Source: Dolichospermum sp. FACHB-1091 (GTDB lineage: Bacteria > Cyanobacteriota > Cyanobacteriia > Cyanobacteriales > Nostocaceae). From it: 64,000 nucleotides of DNA. A program made the translations under genes and the position numbers. Positions within the stretch are counted from its first letter, which is position 1; each line of letters begins with the position of its first letter. Below are positions 56,286 through 64,000 of the stretch, piece by piece. The DNA lies in contig NZ_JACJSB010000015.1 of the NCBI RefSeq assembly GCF_014697585.1, positions 48,135 through 112,134 on the forward strand, given 5' to 3'. The notes under the pieces are model-generated. The model made no database searches and was not told where the DNA came from. It worked only from the letters and a program-made list of their open reading frames with translations.

Positions 56286-58157
56286 ATGCCACCAATACCA
56301 CTTTACTTAATTCTCATCACTCTCTTACTGGTCGTTATTCCATCTGTGATTACTATTGTTATTCGCATATCTCTTTACCGCTATTTAATAGATTTGACGA
56401 ACAAAGTTCAAAGATTAATCAAAACAGGAATCAGGGGAGTACAACCGAAAATTATCCAAACATTAGAAGATAGATTTGAACAAGCTTGTAAACAATTAGA
56501 ACAGGTAAATACAGCAGCATTAATAGATCAAATTTATAGTCAGGAAACAATCAAGGGATTTACCTGTGAACAAATAGATTATTTATGTCGTATTTTGCCA
56601 AATTTACTGTTAGCTTTTGGATTATTAGGAACTTTTTTAGGTATCACTATTAATCTATCTACTCTCAGTCAAACGATTAATCAAGCTAATGCTAGTGATG
56701 TCAGTAATTTAGTTACTGAGTTAAAAAAACCATTGGAAGGAATGAGTATTGCGTTTACTACCAGTTTAACAGGACTATTTTTCAGTGCTTTGGTAACAAT
56801 AGTCAATTTCATCTTTAATAGTGGACTTGCTAAATATCGCTTAATTAGTTCCTTAGAAGATTATCTAGATAATGTATATTTTCCTAAAGTGCAGGGTGAT
56901 ACCCGTCTTGATAAAATAGTTAATAGAATGGTATCTCAACAGGATGAATTTTTAACAAATTTTGGGAAAACAGTGCGAGAAGCTGTAGAACAATCTATGG
57001 GAAACGTCGCAAAACAAATTGCTGACGGGAATAAAGAAACTACAGATTTAGCTAGACAAGTTTATGAAAAATTCACAGACGCTGCTGGAACTATATCTCG
57101 TGCTGCTAATGAGTTTCAAAATTCTATGTCAGCATTAAACACAACATCTCAAATATTTAAACAGTCCGCTGAAACTTTTAATAAAAGTGAGTTTCCTCTC
57201 AAATTATCATTAGCTGTTGTAGATTTGAGTAATACACAACAAAAATTTTCTGAGTCAGCTACAAGTTTAGCAGCAACAACGGAATTGATTATAAATGCCT
57301 TAATTGAAATAGAAAATTCTAGTCAGAGTTTAATTAATTTAGGAGAAGAAATAAAATCTATCAACCAAACTTCAATTCAGGTATTAGATTTACATCAAAA
57401 TAACCAAAATCTTTTAACTGAAATTATTCCCGGACTTCAGCAAGGAGCTAATAGTTATGAAAAAGCAGTTAATAAACTGGATGATTTAGATCAAAGAGTG
57501 AGCGATAAATTCAATAATTTTGATCAATTAATCACAGCTATGACTCAGTTATTAGAAAATGTGAAAACATATACAACGGAATTAATTAGCAAAGTTACAA
57601 CGGAAACTGAAAATTCTAATCAGAGTTTAATTAGTTTATCTGAAGAGATAAAAGCTATGAACCAAACTTCAATTCAGGTATTAGATTTACATCAAAATAA
57701 CCAAAATCTTTTAACTGAAATTATTCCCGGACTTCAGCAAGGAGCTAATAGTTATGAAAAAGCAGTTAATAAACTGGATGATTTAGATCAAAGAGTGCGC
57801 GATAAAGTTAATAGTTTTGATAAATTAATCACAACTATTGAGCAGTTGTTAAAAACTGTGAAAACATATACAAATGATGTAAATAATACTATTAGTATAG
57901 CATCTAATCAAATAGATGGTAATAATCAAAAATTGCAAACATTTGTGAATGATATTAATTATTATGTTGGTAAATTTAGTCTTGAATTTACTAAAATTCA
58001 ATCAGAACTAATTTCTGAATATCAAAATGTGAGTAATACCATTATTCAAGGAATTGATAGACAAACTAATATCAACAAGAAGGGTTTTGATGCTAATATT
58101 CAAGGTTTGGAGCTATTAATCAAGAATCTTGAGGAATATCAACAAAAACTTGATTAG
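56286..58157 (+). CDS. MotA/TolQ/ZorA-like membrane protein with long tail
   Basis: The 623-residue protein has three membrane helices: about 5-28, 104-125 (PNLLLAFGLLGTFLGITINL) and 153-178 (GMSIAFTTSLTGLFFSALVT). The LLGTFLGI and GMSIAF..SL.GL motifs are those of the MotA/TolQ/ExbB stator family. ZorA of Zorya systems has the same layout with a long cytoplasmic tail. After residue 180 the protein is helical and Asn/Gln-rich, with a 99-residue tandem duplication. It lies in an operon with a MotB/ZorB-like gene. An ion-driven motor or force-sensing role is inferred. Confidence 0.8.
   Translation: MPPIPLYLILITLLLVVIPSVITIVIRISLYRYLIDLTNKVQRLIKTGIRGVQPKIIQTLEDRFEQACKQLEQVNTAALIDQIYSQETIKGFTCEQIDYLCRILPNLLLAFGLLGTFLGITINLSTLSQTINQANASDVSNLVTELKKPLEGMSIAFTTSLTGLFFSALVTIVNFIFNSGLAKYRLISSLEDYLDNVYFPKVQGDTRLDKIVNRMVSQQDEFLTNFGKTVREAVEQSMGNVAKQIADGNKETTDLARQVYEKFTDAAGTISRAANEFQNSMSALNTTSQIFKQSAETFNKSEFPLKLSLAVVDLSNTQQKFSESATSLAATTELIINALIEIENSSQSLINLGEEIKSINQTSIQVLDLHQNNQNLLTEIIPGLQQGANSYEKAVNKLDDLDQRVSDKFNNFDQLITAMTQLLENVKTYTTELISKVTTETENSNQSLISLSEEIKAMNQTSIQVLDLHQNNQNLLTEIIPGLQQGANSYEKAVNKLDDLDQRVRDKVNSFDKLITTIEQLLKTVKTYTNDVNNTISIASNQIDGNNQKLQTFVNDINYYVGKFSLEFTKIQSELISEYQNVSNTIIQGIDRQTNINKKGFDANIQGLELLIKNLEEYQQKLD
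57300..57895 (+). repeat. 297-bp tandem duplication inside the ZorA-like gene
   Basis: Two units start 297 bp apart (for example GTATTAGATT at 57381 and 57678). The core from about 57364 to 57500 is almost identical in DNA, while the flanks have diverged. Each unit encodes 99 residues with NQTSIQVLDLHQNNQNLLTE and GLQQGANSYEKAVNKLDDLD. Confidence 0.9.
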
Positions 58158-58176
58158 ACAAATACCGATACATGAG

Positions 58177-58207
58177 GTGCGTTACGCTGGCGCTAACACA
58201 CCCTACT
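58177..58207 (+). repeat. Dispersed GTGCGTTACG repeat between the ZorA-like and ZorB-like genes
   Basis: GGTGCGTTACGCTGGCGCTA and ACACACCCTAC are of the family seen at 2340-2364 and 6298-6322. It lies 19 bp after the ZorA-like stop, inside an operon gap of 105 bp. Confidence 0.8.
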
Positions 58208-58262
58208 GTTGAAGTTGACTAACAAATTTACAAAAATAAAACATTAATAAAACATTGCAATT

Positions 58263-58907
58263 ATGGCTCGTCGTTCACGCTACACACAATATAATGAAGA
58301 CCTAAACGTTTGGCCAGCATTTACTGATTTAATGTCTAATGCGTTTATGATATTGGTTTTATTTTTGTTTTTAACCATCATCATATCACAAATCTCTGAC
58401 AAAAAATCAACAGACGCACCACCAATCATAGTTATAAAAGATGAAGGTGCTTATAGATTTGCTTCTGGTAGTGCTGAAATCTCTCAAGAAATGTCGAATT
58501 ATATCCTGCAAAAAATAGTACCAGAAATAGAGGCTAGAACTAAACAATATGGGATTAATGTAGTAGAAATAATCGGACACACGGACGGACAAGCTAATGG
58601 TCAAGTAACTAGTAATTTGGATGTCAATTTAGAAAATGTAGTTAGTGGTAATATACAGGTAGGAAACTTACGAGCAGGTTCTAATGCTGATTTAGGATTA
58701 ATGCGGGCTTTATCGGTTGTCAAGGCGCTGCGTGATATCCAAACAAAAGAAAATAGACTATCTGGATTATCCTTTCGCGCCTATTCTGCGGCACAATTAA
58801 TATTACCAAATGGACAATTTGCAGCAATAGCGCGTCAAGATGATGTTACCCGACGACGAATTGAAATCCGTTTTACCCGCTTGGGAGAAGTACAAGAGGT
58901 TAGATAA
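58263..58907 (+). CDS. MotB/OmpA/ZorB-like membrane protein
   Basis: The 214-residue protein has a short basic N-terminus, then VWPAFTDLMSNAFMILVLFL with one membrane helix (about 18-42) and an aspartate (D22) where the MotB ion-binding Asp lies. The periplasmic part has GHTDGQ (105-110) and ends RRRIEIRFTRLGE, as in OmpA C-terminal peptidoglycan-binding domains. It matches ZorB/MotB in layout and pairs with the upstream ZorA-like gene. Confidence 0.85.
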   Translation: MARRSRYTQYNEDLNVWPAFTDLMSNAFMILVLFLFLTIIISQISDKKSTDAPPIIVIKDEGAYRFASGSAEISQEMSNYILQKIVPEIEARTKQYGINVVEIIGHTDGQANGQVTSNLDVNLENVVSGNIQVGNLRAGSNADLGLMRALSVVKALRDIQTKENRLSGLSFRAYSAAQLILPNGQFAAIARQDDVTRRRIEIRFTRLGEVQEVR

Positions 58908-59011
58908 TTTAGATGATCTAGTTTTGTTATATATCTGAGAGGATGTCAAAAAAGATTTAGAATATAAAGAACTGAATTTGAGCAAAGTGATTCAAAAAAC
59001 CGTAAACCAAA

Positions 59012-59458
59012 ATGGGGAAGTCCCACTTTTTTAGCAATACTACCTATTACTCCCTGCTAGGGCTACATCCCTCAGCATCCGTAATTGATATCCGTCGCGC
59101 TTATAGAGAATTAAGCAAAATTTATCACCCTGATACGACGGAATTACCTGCTAATCTTGCTACTGCTAAATTTCAGCAAATTAATGAAGCCTATGCTACC
59201 CTCAGTAATCCTGAACGGCGCTTAAACTATGATTTAAAAATTGGCTATTCTCGTTTTGGTGTCATTCAAACCCCGACTGATTTAAACCGTCCAGTGTCTC
59301 GTGGCCATGACTGGTCAAAATCAGGTTATTTAGATGCCACAGATCGTCCCCTGTCTTCTGGGGAAATATTTGTATTATTTATTTTGGGATTGACCATTGT
59401 TGGTTGTATGCTATTAGCGATCGCTATTGCTGTTCTTCGTGGGGAAGTAATCCTCTGA
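59012..59458 (+). CDS. J-domain protein with C-terminal membrane helix
   Basis: The 148-residue protein has a full J-domain (YYSLLGLHPSASVIDIRRAY, HPD in IYHPDTTEL, FQQINEAYATLSNPERRLNY) and a C-terminal helix (EIFVLFILGLTIVGCMLLAI). It anchors an Hsp70 partner at a membrane. It follows the operon by 104 bp; similar J-proteins beside DUF3143 genes occur in other cyanobacteria, so it is probably not part of the operon. Confidence 0.85.
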   Translation: MGKSHFFSNTTYYSLLGLHPSASVIDIRRAYRELSKIYHPDTTELPANLATAKFQQINEAYATLSNPERRLNYDLKIGYSRFGVIQTPTDLNRPVSRGHDWSKSGYLDATDRPLSSGEIFVLFILGLTIVGCMLLAIAIAVLRGEVIL

Positions 59459-59515
59459 ATAACCACCTCCCACTTTTCGACTAAACAATAATTTTTCCAT
59501 AATTTTAAATTGCTT

Positions 59516-59782
59516 ATGCTTCCCTCCCATACACCCTTATATAGTCATCCTTTACCACAAATCGAACAGTGGTTAAAAAACCAAGGTTGTCATCAAGATG
59601 AAACTCAGCTACATTGTTGGCATATACAACGATCTAGTTGGGAAGCAGAAATTTGGTTAGACACTGAAGAAATTACAGTCCGGTATCTCCAATCAGGAGG
59701 AAATAATCAAGATATTCAACGTTCCTTTAAGTATTCCCTGAGTCGGGAAGATGTGGAAGCAGCGGTTTTTTCTGGTCCATAA
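59516..59782 (+). CDS. DUF3143-family protein
   Basis: The 88-residue protein MLPSHTPLYSHPLPQIEQWL with CHQDETQLHCWHIQRSSWEA and YSLSREDVEAAVFSGP is the cyanobacterial DUF3143 type. The ATG at 59516 is preferred over an in-frame TTG at 59510. The function is unknown; it lies close behind the J-protein. Confidence 0.8.
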   Translation: MLPSHTPLYSHPLPQIEQWLKNQGCHQDETQLHCWHIQRSSWEAEIWLDTEEITVRYLQSGGNNQDIQRSFKYSLSREDVEAAVFSGP

Positions 59783-59784
59783 TC

Positions 59785-59955
59785 TAATTTTAGATTTTAG
59801 ATTTTAGATTTTGGATTTTAGATTTTAGATTTTAGATTTTAGATTTTGGATTTTAGATTTTAGATTTTAGATTTTAGATTTTAGGATTTCGGGATTTTAA
59901 GATTTTAAGATTTTAGGATTTTAAGATTTTAGGATTTTAGGATTTTAGGATTGAT
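59785..59955. repeat. Long ATTTTAG/ATTTTGG heptamer tract
   Basis: About 24 tandem heptamers and variants (GGATTTT) fill the gap between DUF3143 and uppS, which converge here. It is the longest such tract in the window. Confidence 0.9.
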
Positions 59956-59992
59956 TGTCAATCTCAAATCACCAATTTACAATCTAAAATTT

Positions 59993-60742
59993 TCAGACTT
60001 TCCCAAACCGTCGCTCCCGCTGTTGATAAGCAGATAAGGCCCGATGGAACTCACTGCGGTTAAAATCCGGCCAGAGAGCATCACTAATATAAATTTCTGC
60101 ATAAGCCATTTGCCAAAGTAAGAAATTTGACAGGCGCATTTCCCCACTGGTACGAATTAATAAATCTGGATCTCCTATTCCTGATGTATACAAGTGACTT
60201 TCAAATAATTCTTCAGAAATTTCTTCAGGCTTTAATAAACCCTCTTTAACCTTTTGAGCGATCGCTTGACAAGCTTGTAAAATTTCTTGCCTACCGCCAT
60301 AATTAGTAGCTATTGTAAAGATAATACTACGATTATCCTTAGTTTCTGCCATAGAACGGGAAATTTCCCTCTGAAGTGCCTTTGGTAAAGCCGATAAATC
60401 ACCCACAAACTGAATTTGCACATTTTCCTCCACCATTTCCCGCAATTCCTGACGCAAAACCCGCTGGAATAAAGTCATTAAAAATTCCACCTCTTCCTGT
60501 GGTCTTTTCCAGTTCTCCGTCGAAAAAGCATAGGCCGTTAGTGCTTTAATCCCCCAATCCTTACAACAGTGCAGCAAATCCTTAAGAGCATTGACACCAG
60601 CTTTATGACCCACAATTCGGGGTAAACCTTGGCGTTTTGCCCATCGTCCATTACCATCCATAATCACCGCAACGTGCCGGGGTAGTAATTCTTGTTTTAA
60701 ATCAGGGGGTAAATATTGCAATTCAGTTGGTTGTGTTATCAT
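59993..60742 (-). CDS. uppS: Isoprenyl transferase (undecaprenyl diphosphate synthase)
   Basis: The 249-residue protein has [20 protein letters not shown] with the catalytic Asp, [24 protein letters not shown] and [20 protein letters not shown]. These are the five conserved regions of the cis-prenyltransferases. It makes the lipid carrier for cell wall synthesis. Its start overlaps the cdaA stop by 4 bases, so they are co-translated. Confidence 0.95.
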   Translation of the reverse strand: MITQPTELQYLPPDLKQELLPRHVAVIMDGNGRWAKRQGLPRIVGHKAGVNALKDLLHCCKDWGIKALTAYAFSTENWKRPQEEVEFLMTLFQRVLRQELREMVEENVQIQFVGDLSALPKALQREISRSMAETKDNRSIIFTIATNYGGRQEILQACQAIAQKVKEGLLKPEEISEELFESHLYTSGIGDPDLLIRTSGEMRLSNFLLWQMAYAEIYISDALWPDFNRSEFHRALSAYQQRERRFGKV

Positions 60743-61728
60743 TTTTTATCTTCAGAAGCGGTCGTATCCCTGCCGGGAAGTGAACTACGCGTAGCGCGTC
60801 GTTGGTGTAGCCCCTCATAGATCAGACGAGGTAATCTAACTAATCGAGAAATTAATTGTAGTGACTGACCACCAAGCCGACGAACTAAACTTAAAATACC
60901 AGGTGCATGAGCTTCCCGATCTACAGTTGGGGAAAATCGAGCCTCTAAAGACTCTTTGAGCTTTTTAATAGTTAGTGGTCTATATAAAGTTCCTCTTTCG
61001 GCTAAGGAAATAGAACCGGTTTCTTCAGATACAACGACACAAATACAATTTTCTACTCTTTCAGTAATTCCCATTGCTGCCCGGTGGCGTGTTCCCAACT
61101 GGCGGGAGGCTGTGCGTCCTGAAAGTGGTAAAATTATTCCTGATGATATAATACGTGAACCACGAATTAACGTCGCTCCATCGTGTAACAAGGTTTTGGG
61201 TTGGAAAATAGTTTGGATCAGTTCTTTAGAAACCTCAGCATTTAGCTTTACCCCCGGCACGGAAAAATCTTGTTCTTCAATAGGTCTTGTAGTTTCTAAA
61301 ATTAGTAAAGCGCCAATGCGATTTTTCGACAATTCTTTAACCGCATCCACGATTTCGTCAATGACACTATCCGACTTAGGAATTGCACTAGCGTTATTCA
61401 CAAAACACTGCCAAAATTCACCGCGCCCCAATTGTTCTAAAAAACGGCGAAATTCTGATTGTAGTGCTACCGCCATAGCCACAGCACAACCAATCACCAA
61501 TTTTTCTAGGACGAAATTTAGTAGAGGTAATCCTAATTTACTACTCAGTGCCGAGCAGAGCATTAAGACTATAAATCCTCGCACCATCCATAACGTGCGC
61601 CGTTCACTAATAATCACTAGGATCATGTATGTCAGTGCCAACACTAACATCATATCCAGAGTCCCAAGGAGCAAGGACTGTGACCAATCTCCCAGGTTTA
61701 TCAGCCATTGCTTCCACCAATCTCTCAT
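60739..61728 (-). CDS. cdaA: Diadenylate cyclase CdaA
   Basis: The protein has three membrane helices ([20 protein letters not shown] and two more) and a DAC domain with the DGA motif [11 protein letters not shown] and the RHR motif GTRHRAAMG. It makes c-di-AMP at the membrane. The ATG at 61728 ([15 protein letters not shown]) is preferred; the longer reading to 61839 runs through GTCAGTT heptamer repeats and overlaps lysA. The C-terminal tail of about 60 residues is longer than usual and basic. Confidence 0.93.
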   Translation of the reverse strand: MRDWWKQWLINLGDWSQSLLLGTLDMMLVLALTYMILVIISERRTLWMVRGFIVLMLCSALSSKLGLPLLNFVLEKLVIGCAVAMAVALQSEFRRFLEQLGRGEFWQCFVNNASAIPKSDSVIDEIVDAVKELSKNRIGALLILETTRPIEEQDFSVPGVKLNAEVSKELIQTIFQPKTLLHDGATLIRGSRIISSGIILPLSGRTASRQLGTRHRAAMGITERVENCICVVVSEETGSISLAERGTLYRPLTIKKLKESLEARFSPTVDREAHAPGILSLVRRLGGQSLQLISRLVRLPRLIYEGLHQRRATRSSLPGRDTTASEDKK

Positions 61729-61814
61729 GACATCTGGATTCTTATAGTCATTTGTCATTTGTCCGTAGTCAGTTATCAGTTGTATTTTTTTAACCACTGA
61801 CCACTGAGGACGGA

Positions 61815-63227
61815 CTATTTCAGTCGTTCTGGTAGGCAATCTTGTCGAATCAAGTCAAGATATGTTTCGCGCTGCAAAATTAAATTTGCTTCGCCATTGG
61901 CCACCACCACCGCTGCCGGTCGGGGAAGACGATTGTAATTAGATGCCATACTGTAATTGTATGCACCTGTTCCCATAACGACCAGAATATCATTTGCCTC
62001 AGTTTTTGGCAGTTGGGCATTTTTAATCAGAATATCCCCTGATTCGCAATGTTTACCCGCTAATGTCACTGTTTCCGTGCAGGGAACAGACATTTTATTG
62101 GCAACTACCGCCCGATAAACTGATTGGTAGGTGATAGGACGAGGATTATCTGACATTCCGCCATCAATCGCCACATAAGTGCGAATTTCGGGAACAATCT
62201 TACTAGAGCCAACAGTATAAGCCGTAACACAAGCCGTGGCAATGAGCGATCGCCCAGGTTCACAGAGTAATTTTGGCAAAGGCAGATTTTCCGATATACA
62301 AGCCGTTTGCACTACCTCACAAATCGCTTTTGACCATTCTTCAATGCTTGGTGGATCATCAGATTCTATATATTTAATCCCTAAACCACCACCAACATTT
62401 AATTCTGTAATTGTCAAGCCGTGTTTAGCCGCATCTCTTAACCACTGCACCATCACAGACGCTAAATCTCTATGTGGTTGACGTTCAAAGATTTGTGAAC
62501 CAATATGAGCGTGTAAACCAACACAGTCTAGACTAGCTTGTTTACTCACAAAAGCAAACACTTCCTGTAAATCATTGGGATCAAAACCAAATTTACTATC
62601 TAAGTGTCCAGTCCGAATATATTCGTGAGTATGGCATTCTATCCCCGGAGTCAAGCGTAGCATAATCCGAATCGGCGCGGCAGCAGAATTTTCTGCTTGT
62701 TCCCCTCCTATCTTCACCAACCTATATAACTCATGCCAGTTATCTGCAACAATAGTACAAGCAGACTCAATTGCTAAAACTAACTCATCATCAGACTTAT
62801 TATTACCATGTAAGTAAATCTTGCTGGGATTCATACCAGCATTCAGCGCAGTATAAAGTTCTCCACCGGATACCACATCAATTCCTAACCCTTCTGAGGC
62901 CACAATGGCACAAACTGCTAAACAATTCCAGGCCTTAGAAGCATAAAGTACCTGAGATTCTCCTTGATAGTATTCTTTAAAGGTATTTCGATATTGTCTG
63001 CAAGCCGTCCGCAGGGTTTCCTCATCTAAAATATATAAAGGTGAACCATATTGCTCGACTAGGGTTGTTACGTCACAGCCACCGATTTCCAGGTGATCAT
63101 CATGATTAACTCTCGCTGTCAGGGGTAAAAGTTGTTGGTTAGGGGAAATATCAGCAGTATTGTCATTTATTGGCTGTAAATATTGACGGCCAGAAAGTTG
63201 AAGTTCGACGGGGTAAGTCAATGCCAT
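61815..63227 (-). CDS. lysA: Diaminopimelate decarboxylase
   Basis: The 470-residue PLP enzyme has a fold III barrel (VLYASKAWNCLAVCAIVASE with the PLP lysine), GLHAHIGSQIFE, NVGGGLGIKY and LCEPGRSLIATA. The C-terminal barrel has YVAIDGGMSDNPRP and CESGDIL. It makes lysine from meso-DAP. It lies in the order lysA-cdaA-uppS on one strand, all envelope-linked. Confidence 0.95.
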   Translation of the reverse strand: MALTYPVELQLSGRQYLQPINDNTADISPNQQLLPLTARVNHDDHLEIGGCDVTTLVEQYGSPLYILDEETLRTACRQYRNTFKEYYQGESQVLYASKAWNCLAVCAIVASEGLGIDVVSGGELYTALNAGMNPSKIYLHGNNKSDDELVLAIESACTIVADNWHELYRLVKIGGEQAENSAAAPIRIMLRLTPGIECHTHEYIRTGHLDSKFGFDPNDLQEVFAFVSKQASLDCVGLHAHIGSQIFERQPHRDLASVMVQWLRDAAKHGLTITELNVGGGLGIKYIESDDPPSIEEWSKAICEVVQTACISENLPLPKLLCEPGRSLIATACVTAYTVGSSKIVPEIRTYVAIDGGMSDNPRPITYQSVYRAVVANKMSVPCTETVTLAGKHCESGDILIKNAQLPKTEANDILVVMGTGAYNYSMASNYNRLPRPAAVVVANGEANLILQRETYLDLIRQDCLPERLK

Positions 63228-63374
63228 AATTAATTAAAATTGTATTTGTGAAAATTCTACAGAATGACAATAAGTCCTCATTCCTAGTTTACCCTCTCAT
63301 TGCTAATGGGTAATAGGTAATTGATCATTGATCATTGGTAATTAGTTATTAAACTTCCTTAATCCTCAAAAATC

Positions 63375-63905
63375 GTGATTTCATCAGACTTAAAAATTCA
63401 ACCTTTGACTAGAGACAATTTAACTGCGTTACTAGAACTAGATAAAGCCTGTTTCCACGGTTTGTGGACCATGGAAGGCTATCTACGCGAATTAGAAAGT
63501 CCTAACAGTCATTTTCTGGGTTTATTTTCACCTTTTAATGACTGCGAACTCTTGGGAATGGGCTGTTTTTGGTCAATTTTAGAGGAAGCACACATTACAA
63601 TTTTGGCTGTTCATCCCCTGTATCATGGTCAAGGGCTAGGAAAAGCCATATTATATTCTCTACTGCGAACTGCTACTGATCTTGGTTTAGAGAGGGCTAC
63701 CCTCGAAGTCCGTGATTCTAACCACATTGCTATTTCCCTGTATCAAAAGTTTGGTTTCAAAACGGCGGGACGACGACGGGGTTATTACAAAGACAACAAT
63801 GAAGATGCTTTAATTCTTTGGCTTTCTGAACTACAGCAGCCACATTTTCTCAAAAATCTGGATCAATGGGCAAGTTTCATGAATTCACCGATACTTTTTC
63901 GCTAA
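63375..63905 (+). CDS. rimI: RimI-like N-acetyltransferase (GNAT)
   Basis: The 176-residue protein (GTG start) has the GNAT motif HPLYHGQGLGKAILYSLLR (acetyl-CoA loop), LEVRDSNHIAISLYQKFGFK and RRRGYYKDNNEDALILWL. This is the RimI type that acetylates ribosomal protein S18. The C-terminus is about 20 residues longer than in E. coli. Confidence 0.9.
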   Translation: MISSDLKIQPLTRDNLTALLELDKACFHGLWTMEGYLRELESPNSHFLGLFSPFNDCELLGMGCFWSILEEAHITILAVHPLYHGQGLGKAILYSLLRTATDLGLERATLEVRDSNHIAISLYQKFGFKTAGRRRGYYKDNNEDALILWLSELQQPHFLKNLDQWASFMNSPILFR

Positions 63906-63911
63906 CTAATG

Positions 63912-64000
63912 CTAACAAATACATAAGTTGAGATTGTCTCTCAACCAAGGCGTATCAACCAATGCACGAAGATAAATTCCTCGCGCACCATTCAAATCTC
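63912..64000 (-). CDS. C-terminal end of an unidentified gene entering from the right
   Basis: On the minus strand a frame open from the window edge reads NGARGIYLRALVDTPWLRDN and stops at 63912-63914. It is convergent with rimI. Too little is visible to name it. Confidence 0.35.
   Translation of the reverse strand, partial: DLNGARGIYLRALVDTPWLRDNLNLCIC

Noticed and set aside
56286..58907. Calling the locus a complete Zorya system
   Set aside because: ZorA-like and ZorB-like genes are present, but no ZorC, ZorD, ZorE or other known Zorya effector is seen nearby, so only the motor pair can be claimed as similar.
59012..59782. J-protein and DUF3143 genes as parts of the four-gene operon
   Set aside because: A 104-bp gap separates them, and this J-protein/DUF3143 pair is, as I recall, found in cyanobacteria without the operon.
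59785..59955. Heptamer tract as a possible CRISPR or coding repeat
   Set aside because: The 7-bp units have no spacers, and the tract is like other Nostocales short tandem repeats in this window.
60956..61747. 263-codon ORF on the plus strand
   Set aside because: It is antisense to cdaA, has Ser/Arg-rich text without family features, and the DGA and RHR motifs are clear on the minus strand.
1..64000. tRNA, rRNA and phage structural genes
   Set aside because: None could be recognised by eye in any intergenic region; small RNAs cannot be excluded without a covariance search.

Overview
The window is chromosomal DNA of a cyanobacterium, most likely a filamentous Nostocales species of the Anabaena/Nostoc/Dolichospermum group. 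The evidence is many GCGATCGC (HIP1) octamers, heptanucleotide tandem repeats between genes, photosystem genes (psbK, psbM, psaM), allophycocyanin apcD, a beta-carboxysome operon and cyanobacterial NDH-1 subunits. Base composition is AT-rich. I saw no rRNA, tRNA or CRISPR array.

Layout. (1) 1-640: the end of ndhF1. (2) 800-6780: a decayed accessory island with a truncated kinase, at least three small toxin-antitoxin-like modules (one PIN gene truncated), a frameshifted putative restriction endonuclease, a C5 DNA methyltransferase whose motifs are circularly permuted, a dead xisI fragment, and dispersed repeats of which one type lies at both sides of the core. (3) 6.8-16.7 kb: housekeeping genes (ftsI, a GCS2-like ligase, apcD, an RlmD-type methyltransferase, an anti-sigma factor, asnS behind a 121-bp tandem array) and an rbcR-like LysR regulator. 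(4) 17-20.3 kb: a 1105-residue secreted-type protein with beta-helix, Calx-beta and RTX parts. (5) 21-31 kb: a CO2-concentration block, with leftward ccmK2-ccmK1-ccmL-ccmM-ccmN-ccmO and divergent ndhF4-ndhD4-cupB. (6) 31.5-45 kb: curT, a UvrD/PcrA helicase, an adenosine-deaminase-like gene, psbK, ferredoxin, psbM, a universal stress protein, an IS200/IS605 element with tnpB, an FGGY kinase, psaM, a y-type thioredoxin, hicBA and DUF29. (7) 45.8-51.4 kb: a secreted protein with an exosortase-like tail, IS5 relics, dnaK, dnaJ and Uma2. (8) 51.8-58.9 kb: a four-gene operon that is the most interesting part. (9) 59-64 kb: a membrane J-protein, DUF3143, uppS-cdaA-lysA and rimI.

The four-gene operon encodes a vWA protein with a membrane anchor and FHA-like tail, a 1079-residue Tubulin_2-type GTPase-like protein ending in a SHOCT-like segment, a MotA/TolQ/ZorA-like three-helix membrane protein with a long tail, and a MotB/OmpA/ZorB-like protein. 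The last two resemble the ZorAB ion-driven motor of Zorya anti-phage systems, but no Zorya effector (ZorC, ZorD, ZorE) is present and a tubulin-like protein takes that place. I do not recognise this set as a named system. A role in defence or envelope-linked sensing is inference.

The carbon block joins the carboxysome shell and core genes to the NDH-1 CO2-uptake genes, with an RbcR-like regulator nearby. Together they convert CO2 to bicarbonate and fix it inside carboxysomes. All assignments rest on reading the sequence and family knowledge; no database search was run.
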